Shown: positions 1 to 11,796 of the stretch, piece by piece
How positions within the stretch are numbered: position 1 is the stretch's first letter
How the letters are laid out: the number at the start of each line of letters is the position of its first letter
From: Cokeromyces recurvatus
Lineage: Eukaryota; Mucoromycota; Mucoromycetes; Mucorales; Mucoraceae
Assembly (NCBI RefSeq): GCF_025118155.1
Contig: NW_026251406.1
Location: 469,449 to 533,448 of the forward strand
DNA length: 64,000 bases
Direction of reading: 5' to 3'
Notes under the pieces: model-generated
Told to the model about the DNA's origin: nothing
Seen by the model: the letters and a program-made list of their open reading frames with translations, nothing else
Database searches by the model: none
Made by a program: the position numbers and the translations under genes

Positions 1-670
1 ATGTATTTGGTGATCCAAACAAGTTTTTACTCATTGCACTTCATTCTACTTTATCTTCTGAAAACCAAGAGAAAGCATTTGACATACCTCCTGAAGGTAT
101 TCGAAAGATTGTGTTTTCTACCAATATTGCAGAAACTGGTGTAACTATTAGTGATGTTACAGTTGTTATAGATACCGGTATGGCTAAAGTAGTAAGGTAT
201 GTTGTCATTAGGAATAAATCAAAATATAAGAATGACTAATCATGATAGTAATAATTAAAAATAAAAATAAAAATAAAAAGTTATGATGATAAAAAGAGAG
301 TTTCTCGATTACTCCAAAAGTATATTGCCAAAGCAAATGCTCGCCAAAGACGTGGACGTGCTGGTCGTGTACAAGAAGGTGTTTGCTTCCATTTATTTAC
401 ACAACAAAAATATAACGAGGTAAATCAAACAAAATACGTGTATACTTTAAATTAATATACATATATACATATATTTGTAAAGATGGCAGACTATGAAACT
501 CCAGAGATTCTTCGCTTACCACTCGAAGAGTTATGTTTAAGGATTAAAGTGTGCCATCTTGGCAATATCCGTGATGTTTTAAGTGCAGCATTAGATGCAC
601 CTACAGAAGAAATGATTAACAATGCCATTTCAACTTTACAAGAGGTAAACCATACATAATATATACATGA

Positions 671-730
<60 letters not shown>

Positions 731-1894
731 ATTATCTTTATAGGTACAAGCATTATCTACTGATGGTCAAGAAATACTTACTCCTTTAGGAGCACATCTT
801 TCAAACCTTCCAGTAGATGTACATATAGGCAAAATGATATTATTTGGTGCTATTTTCCGTTGTCTTGACCCTATTTTAACAATTGCAGCTGCGCTTAGCT
901 TTAAAAGCCCTTTTACTCGTCCATTTGGTAAAGAGGATGAAGCAGATGCAGCTCGAAATCGCTTCAGAGTTGAAAATTCCGATTTTTTAACCATTTATAA
1001 AGCTTACCAAACTTGGCGTGATCAACTAAGTGAGCTCCGTAAGGACACTACTCTGTCCACCTCTAGTATTATGCGAAGAATTCGTCAATTTTGTAAGAAT
1101 AACTTCTTAAGTGAGCAAAACCTAGAGATGATCGAAGACATGAAAAGACAGTATTTGGGACTCTTGATGAGTATTGGATTTGTTAAAATAAGTAGAGAAG
1201 ATACGAATCCATATAATACAAGACAATTAGGAGTTCAATTATGTAGAGTTCCTGAGGCATATAATTCTCATTCAGGGTCTATCGCTGTTGTGAATGCAGC
1301 CTTGACAGCTGGTCTCTATCCTAAAATTGCAGAATATTTAAAGGAATCAAAACAGATTATAACAAAAAATATGGACCTGCATATTCATCCATCTTCCATA
1401 TTATTCCATCAAGAGCACACATTTACAACAGACTTTTTAGTTTATAATACTGTAGTTATGAATAATACAAGCGGTCAAATTAAAAACAGGATTTACATGT
1501 GGGAAGCATCATTAATCGATGCTGTTGCAGTTATTTTATTTTCAACTCATCTTGATATCAAGGTAAGTAGCCTATTTTGTATATAATAAGTATATATGTG
1601 TATCTAAGATATATACCCTATTTTATCAGTATAAACAAAAAAAGATTATTCTTGACAACTGGATTTATTTTAACTGTTATGCAAGGACTGCGGTTTTATT
1701 AAAGTTTTTACGTAAAGAATTGGTAAGTTTATATCATCGATACTTGTAAATTTATTTATTTATTTATTTTATTTTTCATATAGAACAATTGGTTAGCAAA
1801 GAAAATGGAGCAGCCCGATTTGGATTTTAGTCAATACAGAAAGGAATTGATGAATGCATTTATAAGGACACTTGAAACCAATACCTCTTCTTAA
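1..1894 (+). CDS. DHX29: DHX29-type DEAH-box RNA helicase, C-terminal part (5' truncated by window edge)
   Basis: This is the last six exons of a large DEAH-box helicase: 3-196, 281-419, 483-644, 744-1562, 1630-1722 and 1784-1894, all with consistent phases and GT-AG introns. About 505 residues are visible. Helicase motif V is seen as STNIAETGVTISDV and motif VI as RQRRGRAGRV. The HA2/winged-helix region follows (LRLPLEELCL), then the OB-fold region (GKMILFGAIFRCLDPILTIA, SPFTRPFG.EDEAD). The SDFLTIYKAYQTW segment matches the DHX29/DHX57/YLR419W branch best, in particular DHX29, which in animals helps 40S ribosomes scan structured leaders. The N-terminal half and motifs I-IV lie outside the window, so the exact subfamily is inferred. 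An AATAAA sits at 1940-1945, about 46 bases after the stop. A (TA)n microsatellite fills most of intron 3. Confidence 0.9.
677..728. repeat. (TA)n microsatellite in helicase intron
   Basis: A run of about 25 TA units lies within the intron between exons 483-644 and 744-1562 of the helicase gene. Confidence 0.95.
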
Positions 1895-2551
1895 AGAAGA
1901 TGATAAGCATTAATATTATTTGCGTGTATAAACTATAAGAATAAAGGATTTTATTTTAAGCCAGATATCATAGATATACAAGTTAAAATGTTATCTATTC
2001 AATCAGACTTGAATAATAAATAAAAAAGAAAAAAAATATAGGAGGAAGAGGAGATTCATACAAAAGAGAGAGGAAGATATCTATGAAAAAAAAAAAAAAC
2101 TAGAAAGTATGTCTCATATAAATAGTGGCACTAAAGGCAATATGCTTTTTATTTTATTTTATATTCTTTTTTTAAATCTTCTTCTCCCTTTATTTAACGA
2201 AGGTTATATTGAGAAATATAAAAATTAGTTACCTTTAATTATTCTCTACTAAAGACATTTATCTACTCGCTTTTATTCATATAAGAGGAGAAGGATGACA
2301 GGAGGTGAATAATATCAAATATAACGAAAAGGAACAAAAGAGGGGCAAAAAGGGTCTATAAACAAGGAAAGAAGGGAGGCGGTATACAATAGGAGAAATA
2401 TGTCTCAAAAGTCAAAAAAGTTTAATTAATGTAGATCAATTAAGATGATATTCTTGGGGTCTTTATTATTATTATTATTATTATTTTCTGCTCTTCTTCT
2501 ATATATCTATATTATTTTACTTTTTACTCTTTTTTTTTTCTCCTTTGCTTA
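1895..2551. other. Intergenic region between helicase and PX kinase
   Basis: This AT- and purine-rich spacer contains an AATAAA polyadenylation-type signal near 1940. A pyrimidine-rich stretch (2470-2550) lies just before the kinase start. I see no coding potential or RNA gene. Confidence 0.6.
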
Positions 2552-2566
2552 ATGTATAAATGTTAG
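2552..2566 (+). promoter_or_regulatory. Four-codon uORF overlapping the kinase start
   Basis: The reading ATG TAT AAA TGT TAG begins 8 bases upstream of the kinase ATG (2560) in another frame and ends inside the first kinase codons. If transcribed, it could lower translation or force leaky scanning. The function is inferred from position only. Confidence 0.35.
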
Positions 2567-3808
2567 GCTTTTTTAATAACCAGAAACAGATACATGTATA
2601 TGAAACGACATTATGTATTCAACAGAATGTATTATCGGTAAGTTTTAAAGAAACAAAGTATGAATATGATCTATTAAAAGAAAATCTATTGCAAATATAG
2701 GTATTCCATGTCATTATTCAAGGACCTCATTCAACTGTGTCTTTAATTCGTTACCCATTTGATTTATTGGAGTTTCACCAAAAGGTAAGCTAAACATTAT
2801 TAACATTTATATGTGTATTATTACTAGTTTTATTTTTATTTCATTTTTATTTCATTTTTTTTTTAAACCAGATTCGACTTTATTATCCTAAATGTAAAAT
2901 TCCTTCCCCTACTTTAGATCATCATCATCATCCTTCATCATCGCGTTACTTGAAACGTAGGTCTCTTCGAGACTTATTCACCTTTTCTCGTAAAAAGTCA
3001 AATGCTAGTAAGATTGAAAAGTATCTCGAACGATGTTTTCAACATCCGATTATCAGTATTTCATCTATTCTTCGTGATTTTACAAGTGTCCAGCGTGAAG
3101 AAGATAGATATTTAAATTTTCAACATATATCACCATCCATGCCTGCACCACCTATTGTGATAGATAATATGGCCATGAGTAATACATCTTCTTTACCTTT
3201 ACCACAAACACCTACTTTAGTGAAAAGTAACTCAACATCAAATGAAATAATAACTCCCAACCATTCTAATTCAAAGATTACGCTGGATGATTTTCATTTA
3301 ATGAAAATTTTGGGTAAAGGATGTATGGGCAAAGTAAGTAAGAAAAGGAAGTAAGGAAGGAAGGAAAAAAAATATGTGTATATAAATAGTTCAGAATTAA
3401 TAAAACCCCTCCTTTTCTGTCCTTCCCCTTCCTTCCTTTCCCCCCCCTTTATTTATTTATTTATCTTTTACATAATATAGGTTCTACTTGTAAGATCAAA
3501 GCGGGATAATCGGTTATATGCTTTAAAATCAATTAAAAAAAAATGGATCCTTCAGCAAAAAGAATTGGTTCATACGAGAACTGAAAGAGATATTTTAGTT
3601 CGTTTAAGAAATCAACCATTCCTCATCAATTTAAATTACCTATTTCAGTCCTCTTCTGAACTATTTCTTGTGTTGGATTATTGTGCTGGAGGGGATATCG
3701 CAACTCAGTTATCCCTTTTATCACGTTTTAGTGAAGAAAAAACAAGATTTTATGCTGCTGAAATTGTACAGGGACTTAAAATATTACATCAAAATAATAT
3801 TGTTTATC

Positions 3809-3851
<43 letters not shown>

Positions 3852-5079
3852 ATTTTGTCTGTTACTATGAATCTCATAGTGTGGTTTGATTTAGAGACTT
3901 GAAACCAGAAAATGTACTTATTGGTCTTGATGGACATATAATTCTAACTGATTTTGGTTTATCTAAAATATTCACGGAAAATGATATAATAAATAATGAA
4001 GAAAATGTCCCTTATACACAGACATTTTGTGGAACAGCTGAATATCTAGCACCAGAAATACTTCTTGGTGAGCCATATACGTTTGCGGTAGACTTTTGGA
4101 GTTTAGGCACTTTAATATATGAAATGTTAGCGGGAATAGTAAGTATTGAATTTAAATAATAACTACATCAAAAGGAAGAGAGGAAGGGAAATAATAGAAT
4201 AATCTATGAAGATTAGACTGCAAACACACACACACATACACATATCTTGTTATTAACATGATTTTTAGACACCATTTTGGGCTGAAACACATATGGATAT
4301 GTATAAGAGAGTATTAGAGGATCCTTTACAATTCCCACCACATCGTTTTGATAAGACAATTAAAAACTTTTTAGCGGGAGTAAGTAAGCCTAACAGTATA
4401 TGAAACCTTTCTACCCTCCAAAAAAAAAAAAAAAAAAAAAAAAAAACCTCCATTTGTGTAATGAAAGTAACATTGATTGAAATAGCTTTTAGAAAAGGAA
4501 GCACATGAAAGACTAGGGTGGGGTGGAATACAAACTATTGAAGAGCATCCTTATTTTAAATCAATTGATTGGAAACAAGTTGAAGAACGTCAATTGAAGC
4601 CACCTTCTATTCCAACTATTAAATCTGAAACAGATATTTCAAACTTTGATGATTTATTTACAAGTATGCCAGTATGTATTAGTCAATTATCTGCAATAGA
4701 AGAGGACGATTTCGAAGAAGACCCGTTTAAGGGCTTTTCATTTGATTTTACTGACCCTTTGAGAAATAAACTGGTAACAATCAATAATAATAAGCGTGCA
4801 TACACATGCATTGCAGGCACTTCAACCTCTCATCAACAAACAAATATTAAAACACGTAAAAGAGATAATACTATAGATAACAACAATAAATTAGCGGAAG
4901 AAAGTCGAGCTATTAAAAAAAGACAAACTATGAATACATTTTCTTCAATAAAGCAACCATACTCACCACAAATTAGGACGTCCACTATTATAGACACGAC
5001 TTTTGAAAGTTCAAATTCAACTATAGTTAAAGCACAAACAAATAGGAATCATATTCTTATTATCAATCGTAACAATTGA
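2560..5079 (+). CDS. PX-domain AGC serine/threonine kinase (SGK3-like)
   Basis: Seven exons (2560-2637, 2701-2784, 2872-3333, 3481-3809, 3895-4138, 4269-4379, 4486-5079) join in phase to about 633 residues. Residues 1-110 look like a phosphoinositide-binding PX domain ([20 protein letters not shown], then [13 protein letters not shown]). The kinase domain starts near residue 190, with Gly loop [12 protein letters not shown]-type lysine in YALKSIKK, catalytic YRDLKPEN, DFG in LTDFGLSK, activation loop [12 protein letters not shown], and an AGC C-tail with hydrophobic motif FKGFSF. PX fused to an AGC kinase is the plan of animal SGK3, which acts at endosomes downstream of PI3P. Fungal Ypk kinases normally lack PX. 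The tail after the hydrophobic motif is Asn/Ser/Thr-rich. Introns 4 and 6 carry poly(A) tracts. The ATG at 2560 was chosen because it opens the PX fold directly. Confidence 0.88.
3812..3847. repeat. Poly(A) tract in kinase intron
   Basis: About 36 consecutive A follow the donor at 3810 almost directly. A second tract of about 27 A lies in the later intron at 4420-4446. Confidence 0.95.
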
Positions 5080-5358
5080 GCAAAAATCTACATCAATATC
5101 TACTATTCACAATTACTTGCCACATTCAAATCCATCCAATACTATAAATAATTCAAATTTGCTCCTATTTCACAACAGTCAACAATAATGAAGAATTACT
5201 TCATATTCTACAGCATAATTATTTTCCATCACTTTGATATAGTATTTCGCATTTGAAGATTTTAACTTTTTAACTGTAAAGTTTTGCTTTATATAGTACA
5301 ATGCACAAAAATATATACTTGTATCCCTTTCTAATTGAAATTTTACACATTCAGTATC

Positions 5359-5407
<49 letters not shown>

Positions 5408-8400
5408 AGCCTAATAAGTCATTGCTCGTTCTGCAAATAAATCCATAAATAGTACGCTTTGTTTATATGCTTGTAAATGCAATACTGTGCATTTCACATC
5501 TTGTTGTTCGTGTAACTTGAGAAAGAACTTTATATATTTTTTATCAGTCCTCTGCTATGAATCCCAAATCTGATCTATTGAAGCAATGCAATATTTTTTT
5601 TCTATTGTATATATATATATATATCCAAGCGTACTCTTAAAGGCTTGGTAATCATACAAGAAAAATGCCAACAAAGTCGATTTCTATATAAATATAGAAA
5701 ATAATGCTGCATTGAAGTTACAAAGAAGTTCACAACCCAAGTTATTCAGGTTGAAAGACCTGAGAAAAAGACGTGTGTTAATCTATTGAAATCATTCTTT
5801 TTTTTTCTCTCTCTCTTTCCTAGTTCTTACTTATTTTTATTTTATGTCGTTCAGACCTACCACTGTCAGCAACACTTGCAAATATATATATATATAAATA
5901 TTTATATGTATTTGAAATTGTCAGGGAGCGAGTAAATATTATTTATATTTAATGGACTTATGTTTTAACATTATAATGGAGGGATGCAGTAAATAATTTT
6001 CAGTTGGCTTCGTTAAACGTTTTTTAAGCAGGTATTTGTGGACGTAAACATCAATTCTAATTCTAATAATAATAATAATGATGATGATGATAATAACTAC
6101 GTTAACCTAAAGAACTTGCACCCGTGTTTGGTTAAATCAATTAACAAATAGACTAGAACTGTATTTGTTTCAAACATCAATGTGATAGATGAATATATAA
6201 ATAGGGGGTAAATAGTGGATTTGAGACTTAACAAGATAAAATTAAGCTTAGAAAAAAGCATAGTCTATAATTTATACAAAAAATATCTGTGTATAAAAAA
6301 AAAAAAATTAGGTTGTAAGAAGAACTTGTAATCTTTAAGCGGGGATTCCACTAATATATAGAAAACTTAAAAGATAACACTGACGTTATTCCCTAAGACT
6401 TGTGATTAACCATAGCTAAAAGAGGAGACATATAAACCAGAAAATAGTTAATTCTTGTTGAATGTATACATATACATATACATATATGATTATATATTGT
6501 ATAACGCGTAATTTAGTCAGTAATAATTTTTTGTCAATAATAAATGGTCTTAGAATTATTTACCTTATTTACAGTAAGCAAAGAGAGGATATGTTGTAAT
6601 AATTACACTACTTTTGTAGTGCCAAACATGAGTCCACCAGATCACTAACTACAAGTTTATTAGGGCCATAGTCTGAAGACCCAATTACGAACAATAGCCA
6701 AAGGTCTAGTTGTTGGATTATTTAAACCAGAAAATAATTGATTCATATCAAATATATCTAACATAACAAAAGTAATATTATTAGAGAGGAAAAAAAAATA
6801 CTATAACGTATATCTAAATAGCCAATAGAATTTTGAAACAATTTTATGCAGTAATATTTGTATTTAATTGAATCCTTATTTAATTACTATTAAAAGCTTT
6901 AATAACACGCTCTTCATTAATTACCTTTATACCAACAAGCTATAATGTCAATATTTTGTTTTTTTTTAATAATAAATTACTTCAGAGCTATGTTGTGTTA
7001 ACAATCTCCACATTTATAAGAATGTGTCAGTTATATCTGGAAATGCAGCTTAATACCTGCTGATTAATATACACTTTATAAATTATTTAATGAGCTGCTT
7101 AATAATAAACCCACCCAAAAAGCCCTGCCTAAAAAAAGAAAAAAAAATTGTAAGTTGACCTGTTGACTATTTTCAAGCCTATGGTAAATGAATAATATTG
7201 AAGGATTTATTATGGAAGGGCTAGTTAAAATCATTCAAAAAATTTGAAAGATGTAATTTTAAGATGCCTTAATTGTTGAGTTTATTTTTTTATTTTTTTT
7301 TCATTAGATTTAACATACTAATACAAATATGCAGTCAAAACCCATAAAAGTGTTTAGCTGATAATAAGTTGACTTTGTATGCTTATATTTTTTTTTTAAT
7401 ATTTCTCAAAAATAGGATATAAAACATTCTAGCCCTTATTAACATGGTTAACTTCAGGCACACCAGAAGTTATTTTGAACTCAAGAGAAGCTATATCATA
7501 ATTAAGCAGAGGTGGGGACATTTTGAGAGATGATCGTCTCAAGAATATAATATGACGAACAAAATAGGAATAACACAAAAGTACTTATTATTAGGGTAAG
7601 AATGACTATGATAGAGATGCTTTATAGTCATGTTTATTGAATAAGAATGTAAAAGAGTATTTTATCATTACTATGGTAAATAAAGTGAAGACAGGGTAGA
7701 ATATTTTATCAGAGCGAGATGTAGCAAATAAAGTCAACTAAGAGCGAATTATGCATTTCGGTGTAAAAAAAAAAAAAAAAAATCATTTATCAGATGAGAA
7801 CAGTATAAGCATCGATATATATAATGCAGTAATTACCAGTATAACACAGCAGGTATTAGTTAAATGATTGGGTTCAAAAATATTCATATTGTAATTTATA
7901 GAGTCAAATTTTACAGTATTAAATAAATCCTTAAATGCATATTTCTTGCACCGGTAATATAAAATTATTTTATTGAACAATAAAACAGTCAAAAATTGAA
8001 TTTTTTAAACATAAGCCATTGTATTATAAAAATGTCTATATTTTATGCATTTAATTGTAGTTAAAAGCTGTATTTCTCCTTATTGTTTCTTTAACAATCA
8101 AATAATAAAAAATAAAAAAAGTACACACACTTTTTTTTTTCTTCTCCTTTCTCTTCTCCCCTTATTTATGTATGTACAGAATAAATTAAAAACGTGTTAC
8201 AAGATCTCCCATAAAATTCAATTAGCGCTTGTCTAAAATTCATTTATTTTTTTTTTTTTCTCCTTTTGCTTCTATTTTTTTTTTTTTTTTTTTTATTCAT
8301 TTGTGTGTACGTGTGTATTATTTCTTTTTTTTTTTTTATTTTATTTTTATTATTGTTTTCTATAAAGAAGGAAGGATCAGCCATTAGAGGAAGAAGAAGA

Positions 8401-8431
8401 AGAAAAAAAAAAAGACTATTATACAACTTGA
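5080..8431. other. Long AT-rich intergenic region
   Basis: About 3.3 kb without a convincing gene. It holds a poly(T) tract (5361-5402), TA-rich stretches near 5610 and 5885, and two copies of a short motif AAACCAGAAAATA (near 6435 and 6724) followed by similar bases. The open frame at 7783-7992 (-) has no recognisable features and is probably chance. The part nearest the NoxR-like gene is rich in T runs. Confidence 0.6.
5361..5402. repeat. Poly(T) tract
   Basis: About 42 consecutive T lie in the spacer downstream of the kinase. Confidence 0.95.
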
Positions 8432-10155
8432 ATGTCATCAAAGGTAATCAACTATTTTTTTTTTTATTATTCAATGTCAATGTTTAATTCTAAATAAAGC
8501 TAATTACTGTTCATCATAGTTTGAAATAGATCAATGGCAAGCAGCCTGTACTGCATTTGATAATAAAGATTATGATTTGTCACTAAAGACCTTCATCGTA
8601 AGTAATCTATTGAGTTTCAAAATAAAATAAAAGAACATTTAAGGGGGGTGGTTTACTGAGTTTTTAATTGTTTGATGTATGTATAAAGGGTATAGCAGAC
8701 AACGCGAAAATGTATTTCAATATTGGACTTATCTTTGCGACAGTAGAAGATCATGATCATGCGGTAATATAATGTAACATTTAATAACCTTCTATTATCC
8801 CATATAATTCATTATTAAATACGATATAAAAAAAAAGCTAGGGGCTTATTCAAAGGCAATTTCAATGGATCCTTATTTTGCAGTAGCTTATTTTCAAAGA
8901 GGCGTATCTAATTTTATAAAAAATGATATGGAATCCGCAAGAAAAGATTTTGATGAAGCTTATCAAGTAAGTCTATCACATTCTTTGACTTATTTCTCTC
9001 CCCTCCTTTTATTTAACTCCTTATTATTAATAGAAACTTCGTGGAAATCAAATTATCAATTATCAGCAATTGGGATTAAGTTTTCGACTTTATTCTTGTG
9101 AAGTGTTATTTAATAGAGGCGTCTGTCAACTCTATTTGGGTAAAATAGATGCAGGTCTTACGGATTTATATCATGCACAAAAGGCAAAAATGACAGAAGA
9201 ACATGATGTAATTGATCAAGCAGTGAAAGATAGAGGGAAAGGTTATTCAGTTTTTTCTATTCCACCCTTTGTGATATTTAGGCCCCCTGAAAGTAAATTA
9301 AAACAATTTAATGGTGTAGACATATTTGCAGTCGTAAATGAATTTAATCAAAAGAAGCCAAGTCAAATAAAACGTAATAATTCTATTTTATTAAATGAAA
9401 AGCTTCGTTGTTATAAGCAACCTATTCCCATTCAATCAACCTCTACGCAAAAAAGAAAGGACTCTAATCTCGGAATGTATTACTCTGATGATTCTGCATC
9501 TACTCTTTCTTATGGTTCTTATCGATATCATCGTCAAGAAAATGGTCGACATGTAGATAGTGGATTTGAATCAGCACTTGAGGATCGATATTCTTCTTCT
9601 TCATTGTTGGGTAGAAATTCAACCTATTATAAACATCAAACTAAAGGTCAACTTCATTATTCTTCTTCCCCTATTTCACGTATACCCAAATTACATGAAG
9701 ATTTAGATCATTATTATTATGGTGATTTTGATCAAGATCTAGATGAAGTATATGGATCTTTGCATACGGTATCCGTACAAGATAAAGAAAAAGACCGTAT
9801 ACGAAGTCGATTAGTCGCTAATAAAGATGATATTCATATTCAATCTTCAACTTCAACTTCAACTATTGGATCCAATAATAGCAGCTCAACTAATAAAATT
9901 AAGATCAAAGCTCATTATACAGATACAAGGATTTTACTAGTTTCCAATTCAATTCATTTTGATGAATTAAAATCGAAAATTCGAGAAAAATTTGGTGCAC
10001 CCACTTCAATACGATTACAATATAAAGATGAAGATAATGAAATGGTTTTAATGATTGATAATGATGATTTATATATGGCAAGACAAGTGAGTAAATCTCG
10101 TCATGGTATGAATGATTTAGAAAAATTGGAAATTTGGTGTGTTGATTCACTCTAA
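8432..10155 (+). CDS. noxR: NoxR/p67phox-like NADPH oxidase regulator (TPR + PB1)
   Basis: Five exons (8432-8443, 8520-8597, 8689-8763, 8838-8966, 9034-10155) give about 471 residues. The N-terminal 150 or so residues are TPR repeats (WQAACTAFDNKDYDLSLKTF, then MDPYFAVAYFQRGVSNF), the Rac-binding module in p67phox. They are followed by the family's activation-type segment (GKGYSVFSIPPF, then FRPPESKLKQF). A low-complexity Ser/Tyr/His region leads to a C-terminal PB1 domain (residues about 385-471: IKIKAHYTDTRILLVS, LQYKDEDNEMVLMIDNDDL). No SH3 is seen, as in fungal NoxR. The role is to couple Rac GTPase to a NOX enzyme at membranes. Acceptor 8838 was chosen over 8842 because only it keeps the TPR frame. 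Exon 1 codes only MSSK. AATAAA lies at 10247-10252. The family call is strong, but presence of a partner NOX in this genome is unknown. Confidence 0.88.
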
Positions 10156-10688
10156 ATACATATTGTATAATACCTATTCCCCCCCTTTTCCTTTCTATTA
10201 CTTTTCATTTATTATTTATTTTTATAACCATTTTCTATATTTGTATAATAAATAACAGCAACCCCCTAGTTCAACAAGTCTAAAAAAATAACGTGACTCA
10301 AAATGCTAATTTCATAAATAAAAAGATTTTGTTTTATATAACATAAAATGAAAGGGGTAGTAAGTAAGTATGCAAGAATGGGCAAGGCAGACAGAAAAAA
10401 ATAAAAAAGAAAAAGAAGGTGAAGGGAAAGCTATGATAATGTTATAAGAAGAAGAAAAAAAATGAAACACTAGCGTTGGTTAATTAAATAACCATTGCAG
10501 CAACTTAGAACCAAGATTTTCACTAGGGAGGGGATAATTTTAATTTATGGAGAGTGAATTCTGACCAGAGAATAGTGCCATAATGTAATAGACGAGGTAA
10601 CTAGAATGATAGAAAGGAGACTAGATTCAGCGACTGAGAGAGGGAAGATATATGTGTAGACAAAGAATTAAAATATGATCTTGGTAAA

Positions 10689-10719
<31 letters not shown>

Positions 10720-11236
10720 GGTAAGATGATAAATGTATGATTGAAGCTCACTGCCTCGTAGCCCGACCCACCCATCCTAGACGCTAAAGGGATAACATAG
10801 ATAAATAGCCAACAAAGGATAGGATCTGTACCTAGATTTTAGAATGGTACACGTTCAATAAGTTGGTGTATAGGAGCTTCTATGAAAAGAATAAATATGA
10901 ATAAAGGGCAGAAGAACTGTATAAGTTCTGTTTTTATGAATTTCTTGTTAAAGAATATACTTTAATAACAATGGCCTTTTTTTAATTTTTTTTAATGTCA
11001 TACTTTATATAAACAAAAGGATTATAATATCAATGTCCCCTTCTTTTACTAAACATTTGCTTGTTTATATATACACACACGTACGTTTAAATATTGTTGT
11101 AGTAATAACGAAACACAAACTTGTGTATAAAAGAACTCTTGACTAGAATAAAATAGACTATCAAACTTTGTTTTATTATTATAATATAACGAGAATATTG
11201 GAGCTGAGCTTTATAATAGACTTTGGGATAGGATGA
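10156..11236. other. Convergent intergenic region
   Basis: This lies between two genes that end toward each other. It holds an AATAAA for the NoxR-like gene (10247-10252), a poly(T) tract (10692-10719), and a conspicuously GC-richer island near 10750-10795 of unknown nature. No gene is seen. Confidence 0.6.
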
Positions 11237-11734
11237 TTAACTGTAATCACCGGGTACAACCCTTTCACAGCCATAACTAGAAATACCTACATTGCAGTCA
11301 GATGGTCTCTTACAGCAACGAATACAAAAGTGATTACTATCAGGCTCAATCAAGTTCACAAAATAGGGATAACCATTACAAGTAGTGGACTTGATATTTT
11401 TATTATCGTATTGTCCTCCACCGTCAGTTTGCTTGAGAGAATATTTTCCACGATCTGTTGTGCCTGTCACTTGAACATAGAGTGAAGTACTCTTAAAATG
11501 AGCAGATTTAATAAATCCAGAAGGGAAGATGGCCTTTCCACCAAGTCCAGGTCTTGTACAAAATGGGACACCATCATTTTCTGTAGCTGCTACATCATCT
11601 CCTGGATGTGGTGGCATAAATGAACAAAAGTCGCTATCAGACTTCACTTTGATTTGGTAACCTCTTAAGACTGCAGCAGACGCTGATGTAAAACATAAGG
11701 TAATAAAAAGAGAAAATAATAAAATAGATTTCAT
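11237..11734 (-). CDS. Small secreted cysteine-rich protein
   Basis: A single-exon gene of 165 residues. It begins with a clear signal peptide (MKSILLFSLFITLCFTSASA, likely cleaved after residue 20). The mature part has eight cysteines, including a CIRCC cluster, enough for four disulfides, with no further membrane segment. The motif around CSFMPPHPGDDVA followed by FCTRPG recalls small secreted proteins found in several fungi and oomycetes, but I cannot assign a biochemical function. A TATAAAAG lies 55 bases upstream of the ATG, consistent with a strongly expressed secreted product. It could be a cell-wall or host-interaction protein; this is inference. Confidence 0.85.
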   Translation of the reverse strand: MKSILLFSLFITLCFTSASAAVLRGYQIKVKSDSDFCSFMPPHPGDDVAATENDGVPFCTRPGLGGKAIFPSGFIKSAHFKSTSLYVQVTGTTDRGKYSLKQTDGGGQYDNKNIKSTTCNGYPYFVNLIEPDSNHFCIRCCKRPSDCNVGISSYGCERVVPGDYS

Positions 11735-11788
11735 TTTGGTTATTATTAAAGAAGAAAGAAAGAAAATAGTGTTGTTATTGTTGTTGCT

Positions 11789-11796
11789 CTTTTATA
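11789..11796 (-). promoter_or_regulatory. TATA box of the secreted protein gene
   Basis: The minus strand reads TATAAAAG about 55 bases upstream of the start codon, a normal spacing for a core promoter with a short leader. Confidence 0.55.

Noticed and set aside
7783..7992. Minus-strand open frame of 69 codons
   Set aside because: Low-complexity hydrophobic composition from AT-rich DNA, no start context, no exon partners.
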